DNA of 13,146 nucleotides from an uncultured bacterium (GTDB lineage: Bacteria > Hydrogenedentota > Hydrogenedentia > Hydrogenedentales > CAITNO01): NCBI GenBank assembly GCA_937923585.1, contig CALDSM010000259.1:1-13146 (forward strand), given 5' to 3'. Made by a program: the position numbers and the translations under genes. Every line of letters starts with the position of its first letter. The first letter of the stretch is position 1. The notes below the pieces were generated by a model, which worked only from the letters and a program-made list of their open reading frames with translations, was not told where the DNA came from and searched no databases. This document shows, one piece after another, positions 5,294 to 13,098 of the stretch.

Positions 5294-7561
5294 ATGAACA
5301 TGCAGGCCGCGAGTCTCTTCGCCGACTATGTCGAACCCCGACTGGAGGCGCTCAGCCGGCAGATGGTTGAGATGGTGCCCTCCAAAGACCGCGACACCGT
5401 GCGGGCGCTGGTCTTGCCCTGGCTCCGGGACGTGGTGGGCATGCTGCGCGGACAGCCCTACCGGGTTCACGAATGGTCGGCGACCCTGGCGGAGGCCCTC
5501 GCCGCCTCGGGCGGGACGCTGCTTGATCTCATCGAGGTTGGTCGGGGTGCCCGGGACGCGGTGGTTCCTTTCTGTGCCGGCAGCGTACCCGGTCTGCCGG
5601 ACGCCGAACTGTTCATGCTCGTCAATGAAGTCTATGACATCCACGTGCTGCAGGCCGCCCAGTATTTCACCCGGCGTGACCGCGATGCGAACCTGTCCAT
5701 GGGCCGTCGGCAGCGGGTCATCATGGACACCGTTGGGCGGCCCTTCGTGCTGGTGGACGGGAACGGCATGGTCGTTGAGGCAAACGCCGCCAGCGCCGAA
5801 CAGATGAGGTCCCCGCTGGAATCCCTGTGCGGGCGGGATTTTCCGGCGCTGTGCGACGAGGAAACCGCCCAGGAAGTGCGCCGCCTCCTGCGGCAGCGCC
5901 GGCCCACCGTGAAGAAACATATCTTTGCCGGCCGGCTCGCCGCCAACCCGGACCGGCAACTGCAGTTCCTGGTGCAGCCCATATTTGACAGTGAGGGGCG
6001 GCGGGACGGCGCGGCGGTGTGTTTTGAAACGGTCGGCGATGAACGGGTTACCGCCGCCGATGTGCTCGACTACATGCGCCGCAGATTCCTGGACATACTG
6101 CCCTTCCCCGTGCAGTTGTTTGATGAAAGCGGCGCCATCGTGCATGCCACCGAAACGGCGCGGTTTCTGACCTTTGAAGACAATGCCGGCGCACTGCCCT
6201 ACTGCTGCTATTTTCACCGCCGCCTGGGCAAAACCGGCACGCCATGCATTTGCCGGCAGGTCTTTCGCATGGGCATGCCTCATTTTGAAGAGGTGAGGCT
6301 GGACGAGCCGGACCAGACACGCTGGTTCAGCCTGAGCCTTTTTCCCATCTTCGTTCCAGACGGGCGCGTTACCCACGCGGTCTGCGGGCTGGTTGACCTG
6401 ACCGCCCAGAAACGGCTGGAAAAGCGGATGGAGAACCAGATTCTGGCACAGCAGCGTTCCTCGCTGGTGTCCCAGATAGCGCTCACCGTGGCCCAGCAGC
6501 TGCGCAACCCGCTCAGCGTGGTGATTGGCTTTGCGGAACTCATGTCGAAGGGGCTGCCCCCCGAGCAGACGGCGGAGATCGTCAGCCGTATCCTTCGCAG
6601 CAGCATGCGCTGCAAGGAGATTGTTGAGGATCTGCTTGATTTCGGCAAGGGGACCCCGCTTGAGCGCGTGCCGACGGACCTGTGCGCCATGCTGCGCGAA
6701 TCGGTGCGTCCCATGCTGACGGGCACGCAGAACCGCCGTGTGGAGTGGCGCCTTCCCTATGATTCCGAATGGGCGGAGTGTGTGCCCGCCCAAATGGCCC
6801 AGGTAATCATGAGCGTGCTCGACAACGCCCTGTGTTTCGCAAGAACGAAGGTGATTTGCGAAGTCGGGGCCGATGCGGACGGGACCTGGATCAGCATTGC
6901 CGACGATGGCCCCGGCATACCGGGCGAACTGGACGAACAGGTTTTCGAGCCATTCTTCACCACACGCCGGGCCGAAGGTGCCGTGGGGCTGGGCCTCAGC
7001 CTGGCCCGGTCCGTGGTCCGGGACTGTGGCGGGGATCTTCTCGTGGTTCACGATGGCGAGCCGGAACTGCCCGGAGCGCGACTGGTAATCCGGTTGCCGG
7101 CCCTGGCCGAGACACCGCCCGCCGCCCAATCGGCACCGCCTGAGGAAAAGGGAGGCCGTCCACTGCAAATCCTGCTTGTGGACGACGAGCCTGACCTCCT
7201 GGACATGCTTTGCACCGCCCTCAACATGCGCGGGCACGAGGTGGATCCCGTGCAGACCGGCATAGACGCGCTCGAACGCGTCCGCACCCGCGACTATGAC
7301 GGGATCGTGCTGGACATCAACCTGCCGGGTTCCATGAACGGCAGGGAACTGTACGTGCGCCTTGCCGAGGAAAACCCGGAGGCCGCCAGACATGTCGTCT
7401 TCATTACTGCGGATACGTTGAACTTCGAAACGCAACGCTTCTTGGAGACCGTAAACCGCCCCTCTTTTGAAAAGCCCTTCTTAATTTCGACCTTCTTGGA
7501 GGCGCTGGAATTGTTAGCCAAGAAACCGTTCCGCACCCAACATTCGCCCCTAATTGCTTGA
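5294..7561 (+). CDS. Hybrid sensor histidine kinase-like protein with degenerate H-box
   Basis: This is a 755-residue protein with no clear membrane segment or signal peptide, so it is probably a cytosolic sensor. Residues 1 to about 140 are a helical region that may resemble RsbR-type N-terminal domains (low confidence). PAS1 is about 143-250 (VLVDGNGMVVEANAAS). PAS2 is about 258-378 and carries a Cys cluster (C304, C305, C318, C320 in YCCYFH...TPCICRQ). The HisKA-like helices follow at about 380-455. The H-box reads VAQQLRNPLSVVIGFAELM, so Q401 stands where the phosphoacceptor His belongs. The HATPase domain, about 495-610, keeps the Mg-binding Asn (N511), the G1 box DDGPGIP (537-543) and the G2 box GLGLS. 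A receiver domain, about 625-745, has D630, D631, phosphoacceptor D674 and K727. ATP binding seems possible, but canonical autophosphorylation does not. No output domain or partner is encoded next to it. The next gene's -35 box overlaps its stop codon. Confidence 0.9.
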   Translation: MNMQAASLFADYVEPRLEALSRQMVEMVPSKDRDTVRALVLPWLRDVVGMLRGQPYRVHEWSATLAEALAASGGTLLDLIEVGRGARDAVVPFCAGSVPGLPDAELFMLVNEVYDIHVLQAAQYFTRRDRDANLSMGRRQRVIMDTVGRPFVLVDGNGMVVEANAASAEQMRSPLESLCGRDFPALCDEETAQEVRRLLRQRRPTVKKHIFAGRLAANPDRQLQFLVQPIFDSEGRRDGAAVCFETVGDERVTAADVLDYMRRRFLDILPFPVQLFDESGAIVHATETARFLTFEDNAGALPYCCYFHRRLGKTGTPCICRQVFRMGMPHFEEVRLDEPDQTRWFSLSLFPIFVPDGRVTHAVCGLVDLTAQKRLEKRMENQILAQQRSSLVSQIALTVAQQLRNPLSVVIGFAELMSKGLPPEQTAEIVSRILRSSMRCKEIVEDLLDFGKGTPLERVPTDLCAMLRESVRPMLTGTQNRRVEWRLPYDSEWAECVPAQMAQVIMSVLDNALCFARTKVICEVGADADGTWISIADDGPGIPGELDEQVFEPFFTTRRAEGAVGLGLSLARSVVRDCGGDLLVVHDGEPELPGARLVIRLPALAETPPAAQSAPPEEKGGRPLQILLVDDEPDLLDMLCTALNMRGHEVDPVQTGIDALERVRTRDYDGIVLDINLPGSMNGRELYVRLAEENPEAARHVVFITADTLNFETQRFLETVNRPSFEKPFLISTFLEALELLAKKPFRTQHSPLIA

Positions 7562-7586
7562 CAAACCACAACATCTTGTGTAGACT
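7558..7586 (+). promoter_or_regulatory. Sigma70-type promoter of the lytic transglycosylase gene
   Basis: A perfect TTGACA (7558-7563) lies 17 bases before TAGACT (7581-7586, 4 of 6). The -35 box overlaps the TGA stop of the sensor gene (7559-7561). The predicted transcript start is near 7593, giving a leader of about 170 nt. Confidence 0.65.
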
Positions 7587-7592
7587 GCGATT

Positions 7593-7762
7593 TGCGGCTG
7601 GCATGCTGACACACCAGATAGTACCGGTGCCGGTATGCCCCCGTTACGGAGAGTGCGAGTGGTTTGCCGGAGATGGTTGCATTCCCGGCACAAACGCTGG
7701 AAGACCGACGCATGCCGAGAGGCACAGCGTAGCATCTTCCAGCCTCGGTCACAGGAGCGACA
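7593..7762 (+). promoter_or_regulatory. Hairpin-rich 5' leader of the lytic transglycosylase gene
   Basis: This non-coding leader holds three inverted repeats in a row. TACCGG/CCGGTA at 7622-7635 has a 2-base centre and is better read as a DNA palindrome. TGCCGG/CCGGCA at 7665-7670 and 7685-7690 has a 14-base loop. GCTGGAAGA/TCTTCCAGC at 7696-7704 and 7735-7743 is a 9-bp perfect stem with an inner TGCC-GAGA-GGCA hairpin at 7713-7724. The last stem ends 9 bases before the AGGAG at 7753-7757, which is itself 5 bases before the ATG. I did not recognise a known riboswitch class; I compared it by memory with c-di-GMP-I and ydaO-type c-di-AMP consensus features. Confidence 0.45.
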
Positions 7763-9910
7763 ATGTCCGAACCAACCCGGCAAACGATGCGCCACCTGAA
7801 AAAAGGAAGATGCGTTGTTCCGGCGATCATGGGGCTGTCAGCCTTGCTGGTGCTTGTCACCGGATGCGCCACCCAATCCCACCGTCAAGCGGTTCAGTTC
7901 ACTCCTGCGCCCCGGGACAGTGTGGGGGCGCAGGAACTCACGCCCGTGGAGGGGCTGAATCAGGGCGGCAACGGGGCCTACAGCCCGCTGGTGCTTCCCA
8001 ATCCGCTCCCTGAACCGGTGCTTGCGGAAATCCGGGAACTGCAGAACGACTATCCGGGCACCTTCCAGAGGGGACTCAATCGCGCGTCCAAGTATGAGAC
8101 CCCGCTGCGGGCGCGCCTGTGCGCGGCAGGCCTTCCCGAGGATCTGTTTTGGCTCGCCATGGTCGAGAGCATGTTCCAGAACAAAGTGGTCTCCCCGGCG
8201 GGCGCGGGGGGCATGTGGCAGTTCATGCCTTCCACGGCCCGGCGCTATCAACTGCGCATGGACGGTTATGTGGACGAGCGGTACAACTGGCAGCGCTGCA
8301 CCGAGGCGGCCGTTGAGTACCTCAAGTACCTGCATGATTTCTTCGACGGACGCTGGGATCTGGCTGTCACAGCGTACAACATGGGCGAGGGCGGCCTGTC
8401 CCGGGCCGTTGCCGCCAATGGGGGCGACGCCGACTTCTGGAGACTCATTCAGACACCACCCGCCTCCAACATGATTCGCATGGAGTCCAAGAAGTATTTC
8501 CCGCGGCTTCTGGCCTATGTTGTGGTCACGGCCAACCCCGAAAAGTACGGTTTCACCCGCGGCACCGAACCGCCGGACGATGTGGAGCGTGTGCCGGTGC
8601 AGGGCATGTACCCGCTGGCCAGACTGGACGAGGCGCTTGGTTTTGCGCCGGGCACCCTGGAACAGTTGAACCCGGACCTGCTGCGTGACACCACGCCGCC
8701 CACGGGAGAGTACCATGTGGCCGTGCCCCGGAAGGACAAAGACCGTTTTCTGGCGGCACTGCAGCAGGTGCCCGCCATGCAACCCGGCGCCAGCCAGGCG
8801 GTGATGGCGTCCGTCAAGTACAAGGTTCGCCGGAATGAATCGCTCGCGGTGGTCGCCAAGAAGTTCGGCACCACAGAGGAGGCGTTGCTTGCGGCCAACA
8901 AGATCAGGTCCGCCAAGTCGGTCCGGACCGGACAGACACTCGTCGTTCCCGTCAAGACCGATGCCATGGGTGGTACCGCGGCGCCTGTTGCGGCGCCCCA
9001 GATGGCGAAGGCGTCAAAGCAGGATGACACCCCGGCAACACCGGCAATTGATGCGAAGCCCGCCTCTGCCAAGACCTACAAGGTGCGCAAAGGTGACACG
9101 CTGGCCGGGATAGCGGCCGCGAACAAGATTTCCGTTGCCCAACTGGCGGCGTGGAACAAGATAGGCAAGAAGGGCGGCATTATGGCGGGGCAGACGCTCA
9201 CGATTGCCGCCGCCGAGCCTGCGTCGTCCGCAAAGCCCGCCCCAGCCCCGGCCGCGGACCAGGACAGCACGCGGTTCCACAAGGTCGCGCCGGGCGAATA
9301 TCCCGCCGCCATCGCCAAACTTTACGGAATGAAGACAGACGAGCTGCTGCGCATGAACGGCAAGACCAAGGATACGACGCTGCTGGTGGGTGAGAAACTT
9401 GCCGTGGGACAGAATGCCGACGACAGGGAAGCGGGGCCGGTTCGGGCCGAAGCGACAGCCAAGGACATGAAAAAATCCGACGACACCCCGGTGGGCAACA
9501 ACCCCGAGAAGACCGAACAGGAACTGATCACGGTGAGCCACAAGGTGGCCCGGGGTGAGAGCATCACAACCATTGCCGCCAAGAACGGCGTCAAGCCCCA
9601 AGAGCTGATGGCATGGAACAGGCTGACGGCCAAATCGGTAATCAAGGAGGGCCAGGAGCTCACGCTGCGCAAGCCCGCCGCTGATGGCAGCCATGATGCG
9701 GGCGACGAAGTGAAACTGGCCAAGGCGGCACCCGCCGCCACAGCCAAAGGCGGCAAGGTGGTCCACACAGTCGCCCCCGGACAGAACCTGACCGTTATCG
9801 CCAAGCGGTATGGCGTGGGTCTTAGCCAGCTTTACGAGTGGAATGCATGGCCGAAGGACCGCGTCCTGCAAGTCGGCGACGCCGTGGTGATCTACAAAAA
9901 GAAGCCCTAA
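7763..9910 (+). CDS. Lipoprotein lytic transglycosylase (MltD-like) with five LysM repeats
   Basis: This is a 715-residue protein. A lipoprotein signal ends in LLVLVTGC with the lipobox Cys at C35. Residues about 85-260 form a family-1 lytic transglycosylase (SLT) domain: E135 in LAMVESMFQNKVVSPAGAGG is the expected catalytic Glu, followed by MWQFMPSTARRY and VTAYNMGEGG. LysM repeats start near Y353, Y439, F505, H593 and H668 (each with an xKVxxGExL-type opening), joined by Ala/Pro/Lys-rich linkers. A weak LysM-like stretch lies at about 275-325. Such enzymes cleave the MurNAc-GlcNAc bond of peptidoglycan non-hydrolytically, and the LysM repeats bind glycan strands. Anchoring in the outer membrane facing the periplasm is inferred. 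E. coli MltD has far fewer LysM repeats. The gene has its own promoter and structured leader. ATG 7763 has AGGAG at only 5 bases, but the alternative ATG at 7787 has no site. Confidence 0.92.
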   Translation: MSEPTRQTMRHLKKGRCVVPAIMGLSALLVLVTGCATQSHRQAVQFTPAPRDSVGAQELTPVEGLNQGGNGAYSPLVLPNPLPEPVLAEIRELQNDYPGTFQRGLNRASKYETPLRARLCAAGLPEDLFWLAMVESMFQNKVVSPAGAGGMWQFMPSTARRYQLRMDGYVDERYNWQRCTEAAVEYLKYLHDFFDGRWDLAVTAYNMGEGGLSRAVAANGGDADFWRLIQTPPASNMIRMESKKYFPRLLAYVVVTANPEKYGFTRGTEPPDDVERVPVQGMYPLARLDEALGFAPGTLEQLNPDLLRDTTPPTGEYHVAVPRKDKDRFLAALQQVPAMQPGASQAVMASVKYKVRRNESLAVVAKKFGTTEEALLAANKIRSAKSVRTGQTLVVPVKTDAMGGTAAPVAAPQMAKASKQDDTPATPAIDAKPASAKTYKVRKGDTLAGIAAANKISVAQLAAWNKIGKKGGIMAGQTLTIAAAEPASSAKPAPAPAADQDSTRFHKVAPGEYPAAIAKLYGMKTDELLRMNGKTKDTTLLVGEKLAVGQNADDREAGPVRAEATAKDMKKSDDTPVGNNPEKTEQELITVSHKVARGESITTIAAKNGVKPQELMAWNRLTAKSVIKEGQELTLRKPAADGSHDAGDEVKLAKAAPAATAKGGKVVHTVAPGQNLTVIAKRYGVGLSQLYEWNAWPKDRVLQVGDAVVIYKKKP

Positions 9911-9926
9911 GCGCACGCCCGCGACG

Positions 9927-9942
9927 CGGGGCAAGCGCCCCG
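9927..9942 (+). terminator. Weak GC hairpin between convergent genes
   Basis: CGGGGC-AAGC-GCCCCG is a 6-bp stem with a 4-base loop, 16 bases after the transglycosylase stop. It lies in the 105-base gap between convergent genes. No T run follows on either strand, so the terminator role is uncertain. Confidence 0.3.
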
Positions 9943-10015
9943 GAGCCGGCAGGAACGCCGTCGCTCCCAGCGCCCTCCGTTATTGGCTTCTTCTCAGATC
10001 CTGAACCCAACTCTT

Positions 10016-11281
10016 TCAGGGCTCATACAAGGGGTAAAGCACGCCGCCGGTGGGCAGTTTCGGGAAGAAGTAGGTGGACTTCTCCGGCATCGGCTCGCCG
10101 GCTTCCGCGCACGCGCAAATCTGTTCCGAGCGCGTGGGCTTCAGTATGAAGGCCATCAGTGCCGCGCCGTTGTCAACGGCATCGAGCGCTCCGGAGGGGC
10201 TCTTCTCATAGACATACTCGGCACCCTCGGGCATGCCCAGGATGCGCTCGAATATGCCGCGGTGCAGCAGCGCCACGTCGAGCGCACGCCATGAGGGGCC
10301 GCGGTCTTCGCCCAGCAGCGCCTCGCGACTGCCGCGGAAACGCAGCAGGAACCTGCCCCGGCCATGCACCGCCAGGCCAAACACGCCGTCTTCGGGATCG
10401 GACTTGACCAGAGAGTGCACGTCGCCCTCCGTCGGCGTCACCGCGAACCACTGGCCCAGCGCGGCCATGAAGGCGTCGAAATCGAAACCGTCGTAGGGCT
10501 TTATCACGCGATGCGCGGCGTATATCCGGAGCCCCTCGTCCTCGAAGGCGACAAAACTCATCAGCGCAAAGTCCCACGGCTGCGGTCCGGACGGATTGCC
10601 CAGTTTTGACCGCATTTCGTCGCGGTAGGTGCAGGCCGTGCGGAACCGGTGGTGTCCGTCGGCGATGTACAGCGTCTTGCCTGGGAAGAAAGCGCACACT
10701 TCCGGGTCGGCCGGCACGCGCCACAGTTCCTGCTGGACGCCCTCGAAGGTGCGGGCGACCAGATCCGCCGGACGCGCCTCCATTTGGGCAAGAAACGCGG
10801 CCAGTTTGCGTTCCGGGTCGGAGTAGAGCGCAAACACCGCGCCAAGGCTCATCTGCGTGGCGCAGGTCAGCGCGTAGCGGTCCGCCACGGGCTTGTCAAA
10901 AGTGCGCTCATGGCCCAGGATATGGCGCTCATTGGCTTCCGGCAGCCGCGTTGCGGCGAAGAAGGCGCGGCGTGTGTGGGCGACACCCTCCAAATCGGTA
11001 AACTGCTGGCGCAGCAGATAGAATGACGGCGCGTCGTCGCGGCAAAGCCCGCCTTTGGCCATCCAGTCCTGCAACACCGCGGCTGCGTGGTCGTAGGGTG
11101 ATCCCCCGTCTGGTCCCGGCTTGGGCAGAATCACATGGACCATGTTCCACGGGCAGCGCGCCGCCAGTTCGGCCCGCTCGTCCGGCGTAATCACGTCATA
11201 GGGCGGAGTGATGACATTGTCCAGCGTGCCCGTGACGGCCGGATTAAACCGAAATCCTCGAAAAGCCTTGATTTCCAGCAT
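10016..11281 (-). CDS. DUF1015 family protein
   Basis: This is a 421-residue protein, full length for the family. It shows the family hallmarks: an N-terminal FRGFRFNP segment, ITPPYDVITP (P26, P27, Y28, D29), HILGHERTFDKPVADR (H124, E125, R126) and YIADGHHRFRTA (207-213, the ADGHHR signature). There is no signal peptide, so it is cytosolic. The biochemical role of DUF1015 is not firmly established. A relation to the ParB/SerK-like fold, possibly acting on phosphate or amino-acid substrates, has been suggested, and I would not go beyond that. ATG 11281 has AAGGA (11291-11295 on the + strand) at 9 bases. The gene lies 120 bases downstream of the Tat-signal gene on the same strand and has its own promoter candidate, so the two may or may not be cotranscribed. 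Confidence 0.9.
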   Translation of the reverse strand: MLEIKAFRGFRFNPAVTGTLDNVITPPYDVITPDERAELAARCPWNMVHVILPKPGPDGGSPYDHAAAVLQDWMAKGGLCRDDAPSFYLLRQQFTDLEGVAHTRRAFFAATRLPEANERHILGHERTFDKPVADRYALTCATQMSLGAVFALYSDPERKLAAFLAQMEARPADLVARTFEGVQQELWRVPADPEVCAFFPGKTLYIADGHHRFRTACTYRDEMRSKLGNPSGPQPWDFALMSFVAFEDEGLRIYAAHRVIKPYDGFDFDAFMAALGQWFAVTPTEGDVHSLVKSDPEDGVFGLAVHGRGRFLLRFRGSREALLGEDRGPSWRALDVALLHRGIFERILGMPEGAEYVYEKSPSGALDAVDNGAALMAFILKPTRSEQICACAEAGEPMPEKSTYFFPKLPTGGVLYPLYEP

Positions 11282-11333
11282 GTGATGCGGTCCTTGTGGG
11301 TGTTACTTCCTGCAAGCCTTGGAGAGCGTGCCT

Positions 11334-11363
11334 ATTCTACCGGGGCCGGACCCGGAAGGTCAA
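11334..11363 (-). promoter_or_regulatory. Sigma70-type promoter of the DUF1015 gene
   Basis: Read on the minus strand, TTGACC (11363-11358, 5 of 6) and TAGAAT (11339-11334, 5 of 6) are 18 bases apart. Transcription would start about 45 bases before the ATG at 11281. This is one of the best promoter matches in the window. Confidence 0.6.
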
Positions 11364-11401
11364 AAGCGGGAGACGGCGCGGTTGGCGGTAGTCCCGGCAT
11401 G

Positions 11402-12955
11402 TCAAGCCTGCAACCGCACGATTTCCAGCGACCGTTCCCCGAGCCGCCAGTGGTCCTGCGGCGCGCTTTCGGTAGTCTCCGTCGAACAGTATTTGTCCCG
11501 GGTGACAAATTCCACGGGTTCCTTCCCGTAGTTTGCCAGCACGAGATACACCTCGCGGTTGGCAAAAGCCGACACCACACAGCCTGCGGGCACAGGCCCC
11601 TGGAACAGGTCGCTGTCCGCAACGTCCAGCCACGCATAGGTGCCGTCCTCCGCGAGGGGCAGGTACCGCTTTAGCCACTTCCCGTGCGCCGGTCGTGTCT
11701 CACTGCGGCCCGGAATCGCATCCCACGCGCCATAGGAATGGGGCCCCTCCGGATGGTCCTGGTACTGTTTCCAGGCCTCGCGGCAAATGCGCATCCAGAA
11801 GTCGTCGGGATTGGGGTTGTAGGCCACGCCCGGAATCATGGCGCGCTCGCCCGTAAACGGACGTCCCGCCTGAAGCATGGGGAACTGCATGTACGGAATC
11901 GCGTGCAGGTAGGGCTCGTCAAAACTGCCGGTCTTGGCAAAGGTCATGTCGGGACAGGGCACCACATAGGGCGGATAGTCCCTGACGGTGCCGCGCATCG
12001 CGTCCAGATTGCCCACGCCCTCTCCGACCCACAGATAGTCATACACGCGCAGGCCCCGGCTCATGGGCTGTTCCGCGCCGTTCACATGCAGTTTGAAGAT
12101 GCCACCGCGCCGCTTCACCTCGCCGTAGAGCAGCCCCAGCAGGTCCACAAACGCGCCGTCGTGGTCCGCCGTCTCCCCGAAAGCCTCCACCTCATCGCCC
12201 GTGGCTGCGCCCCGGCCGTGATGCTGGTTGGCCAGATACCCGCCGTCGTCGTACAAGCCGTCCGCCCCGTACTCATCCATCACGGCCAGCACCTTGGGCA
12301 GCATGTAGGCCCGCCACCCCGCGCTCGACGGCGCGCACCGGGCCATGTTCCAGTAGCCCAGCACCAGGAAGTCCCCCTCTCTCGCCCATTCGGGGCGAAA
12401 ATCCGGGTCGGTCCGCTGGATGAACCCGGTGGACACATAGGGTAGCAGTTTCATCCCCCGGCGGTGCACCATTTCCACGAAGCGGTGGAACCCCTCCGGA
12501 TTGACCGGACTGTACTTGTCGCCGCCGAAGAGGCGGAGCGAGTTGTTCCAGTCGTCAAACACCTGAATAACCTGAATCCCGTGGTCGCGCAGCCGGTCCA
12601 GTTCCTGCTCGTCATAGTCATTCGGGGTCCACCGTTCCCGCGAAGGGTATTCGCCCAGATTGTAGGTCGCCTGTGCCGGAAGATAGTTTGTGACCAGATG
12701 CCTGCGCATGCACTTGCGGACTGCCTGCTCGCAGAACCGGATGGCCGTCAAGCGCCGTCGGTGGTCCTCCGGGGTGAATGACCTGAGAATCGGCGGTGCG
12801 CCCTGTACTTCGTGCGCCCCGTCCTGTTCTGCCCGCATCGCGCCTTTGGCGGCGTTTTCCTCCGCACAAGCCCCACCCGTTGCCGCAAGCCCAAGCGTTC
12901 CCGCGCCCAACGACTTCTTGAGAAAGTCTCGACGAACCATTATCCGGTCTCCCAT
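11402..12955 (-). CDS. Tat-exported protein, likely TIM-barrel glycosidase-like, family unknown
   Basis: This is a 517-residue protein. A twin-arginine signal (VRRDFLKKSLGAGTLGLAATGG, R8-R9) is followed by a plausible signal-peptidase I site ACA-E (after A31). I do not recognise the family. What can be seen suggests a beta/alpha barrel of a sugar hydrolase: GIQVIQVFDDWNNS (126-139), a helix then GMKLLPYVSTGF (167-178), EYGADGLYDDGGY (228-240, with acidic D236 and D237 at a strand end as in several glycosidase clans), IFKLHVNG (286-293), and DYLWVGEGVGN (306-316, with E312 a possible second acid). The C-terminal 80 residues look like a small beta domain (REVYLVLANYGKEPVEFV). The AAGGAG at 12961-12966 lies only 5 bases before ATG 12955. 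The internal Met6 would be 20 bases from it, so 12955 is kept. Export of a folded or cofactor-bearing protein to the periplasm is implied. Confidence 0.82.
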   Translation of the reverse strand: MGDRIMVRRDFLKKSLGAGTLGLAATGGACAEENAAKGAMRAEQDGAHEVQGAPPILRSFTPEDHRRRLTAIRFCEQAVRKCMRRHLVTNYLPAQATYNLGEYPSRERWTPNDYDEQELDRLRDHGIQVIQVFDDWNNSLRLFGGDKYSPVNPEGFHRFVEMVHRRGMKLLPYVSTGFIQRTDPDFRPEWAREGDFLVLGYWNMARCAPSSAGWRAYMLPKVLAVMDEYGADGLYDDGGYLANQHHGRGAATGDEVEAFGETADHDGAFVDLLGLLYGEVKRRGGIFKLHVNGAEQPMSRGLRVYDYLWVGEGVGNLDAMRGTVRDYPPYVVPCPDMTFAKTGSFDEPYLHAIPYMQFPMLQAGRPFTGERAMIPGVAYNPNPDDFWMRICREAWKQYQDHPEGPHSYGAWDAIPGRSETRPAHGKWLKRYLPLAEDGTYAWLDVADSDLFQGPVPAGCVVSAFANREVYLVLANYGKEPVEFVTRDKYCSTETTESAPQDHWRLGERSLEIVRLQA

Positions 12956-12960
12956 CGCCC

Positions 12961-12966
12961 CTCCTT
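12961..12966 (-). promoter_or_regulatory. Strong Shine-Dalgarno of the Tat-signal gene
   Basis: On the minus strand AAGGAGGGG precedes ATG 12955. The AAGGAG core is 5 bases away, a short but workable spacing, and it decides between starts at 12955 and 12940. Confidence 0.6.
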
Positions 12967-12981
12967 ATCTTCCAGGCCTGT

Positions 12982-13020
12982 CCCGCAAGCCGCCGACCGG
13001 GTCGGCCCGGACCTTGCGGG
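12982..13020. repeat. Inverted repeat with inner hairpin upstream of the Tat-signal gene
   Basis: CCCGCAAG (12982-12989) and CTTGCGGG (13013-13020) form a perfect 8-bp stem. Inside it, CCGACC (12993-12998) and GGTCGG (13000-13005) make a second short hairpin. It lies 27 bases before the start codon on the transcript of the minus-strand gene, so it could be a leader structure. Confidence 0.55.
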
Positions 13021-13030
13021 GAGCAACAGG

Positions 13031-13063
13031 AACCGGCCGAACACCCTGGGTGTCCGGCCGGTT
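13031..13063. repeat. 33-bp near-perfect palindrome
   Basis: Two 16-base arms (13031-13046 and 13048-13063) are complementary at 15 of 16 positions around a single central T. An outer 5-bp match, AGCAA (13022-13026) with TTGCT (13067-13071), could extend the structure. No T run follows on either strand. It may be a terminator of a minus-strand gene beyond the contig end, an operator, or part of the leader of the Tat-signal gene. Confidence 0.6.
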
Positions 13064-13098
13064 GAATTGCTGCCAGAAGCCGTGGCTTAGTAGCGACC

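Noticed and set aside
5222..7435. 737-codon open frame on the minus strand
   Set aside because: It is antisense to the sensor gene, whose PAS, HATPase and receiver motifs are unmistakable. The antisense translation has no family features.
7593..7762. Known riboswitch (c-di-GMP-I or ydaO c-di-AMP type) in the leader
   Set aside because: The hallmark conserved segments of these classes, as I recall them, are not present. Only generic hairpins are seen.
7558..8013. + strand open frame covering the leader and the start of the transglycosylase gene
   Set aside because: It is out of frame with the lipoprotein gene, has no ribosome binding site and no motif. The stretch is better explained as promoter and leader.
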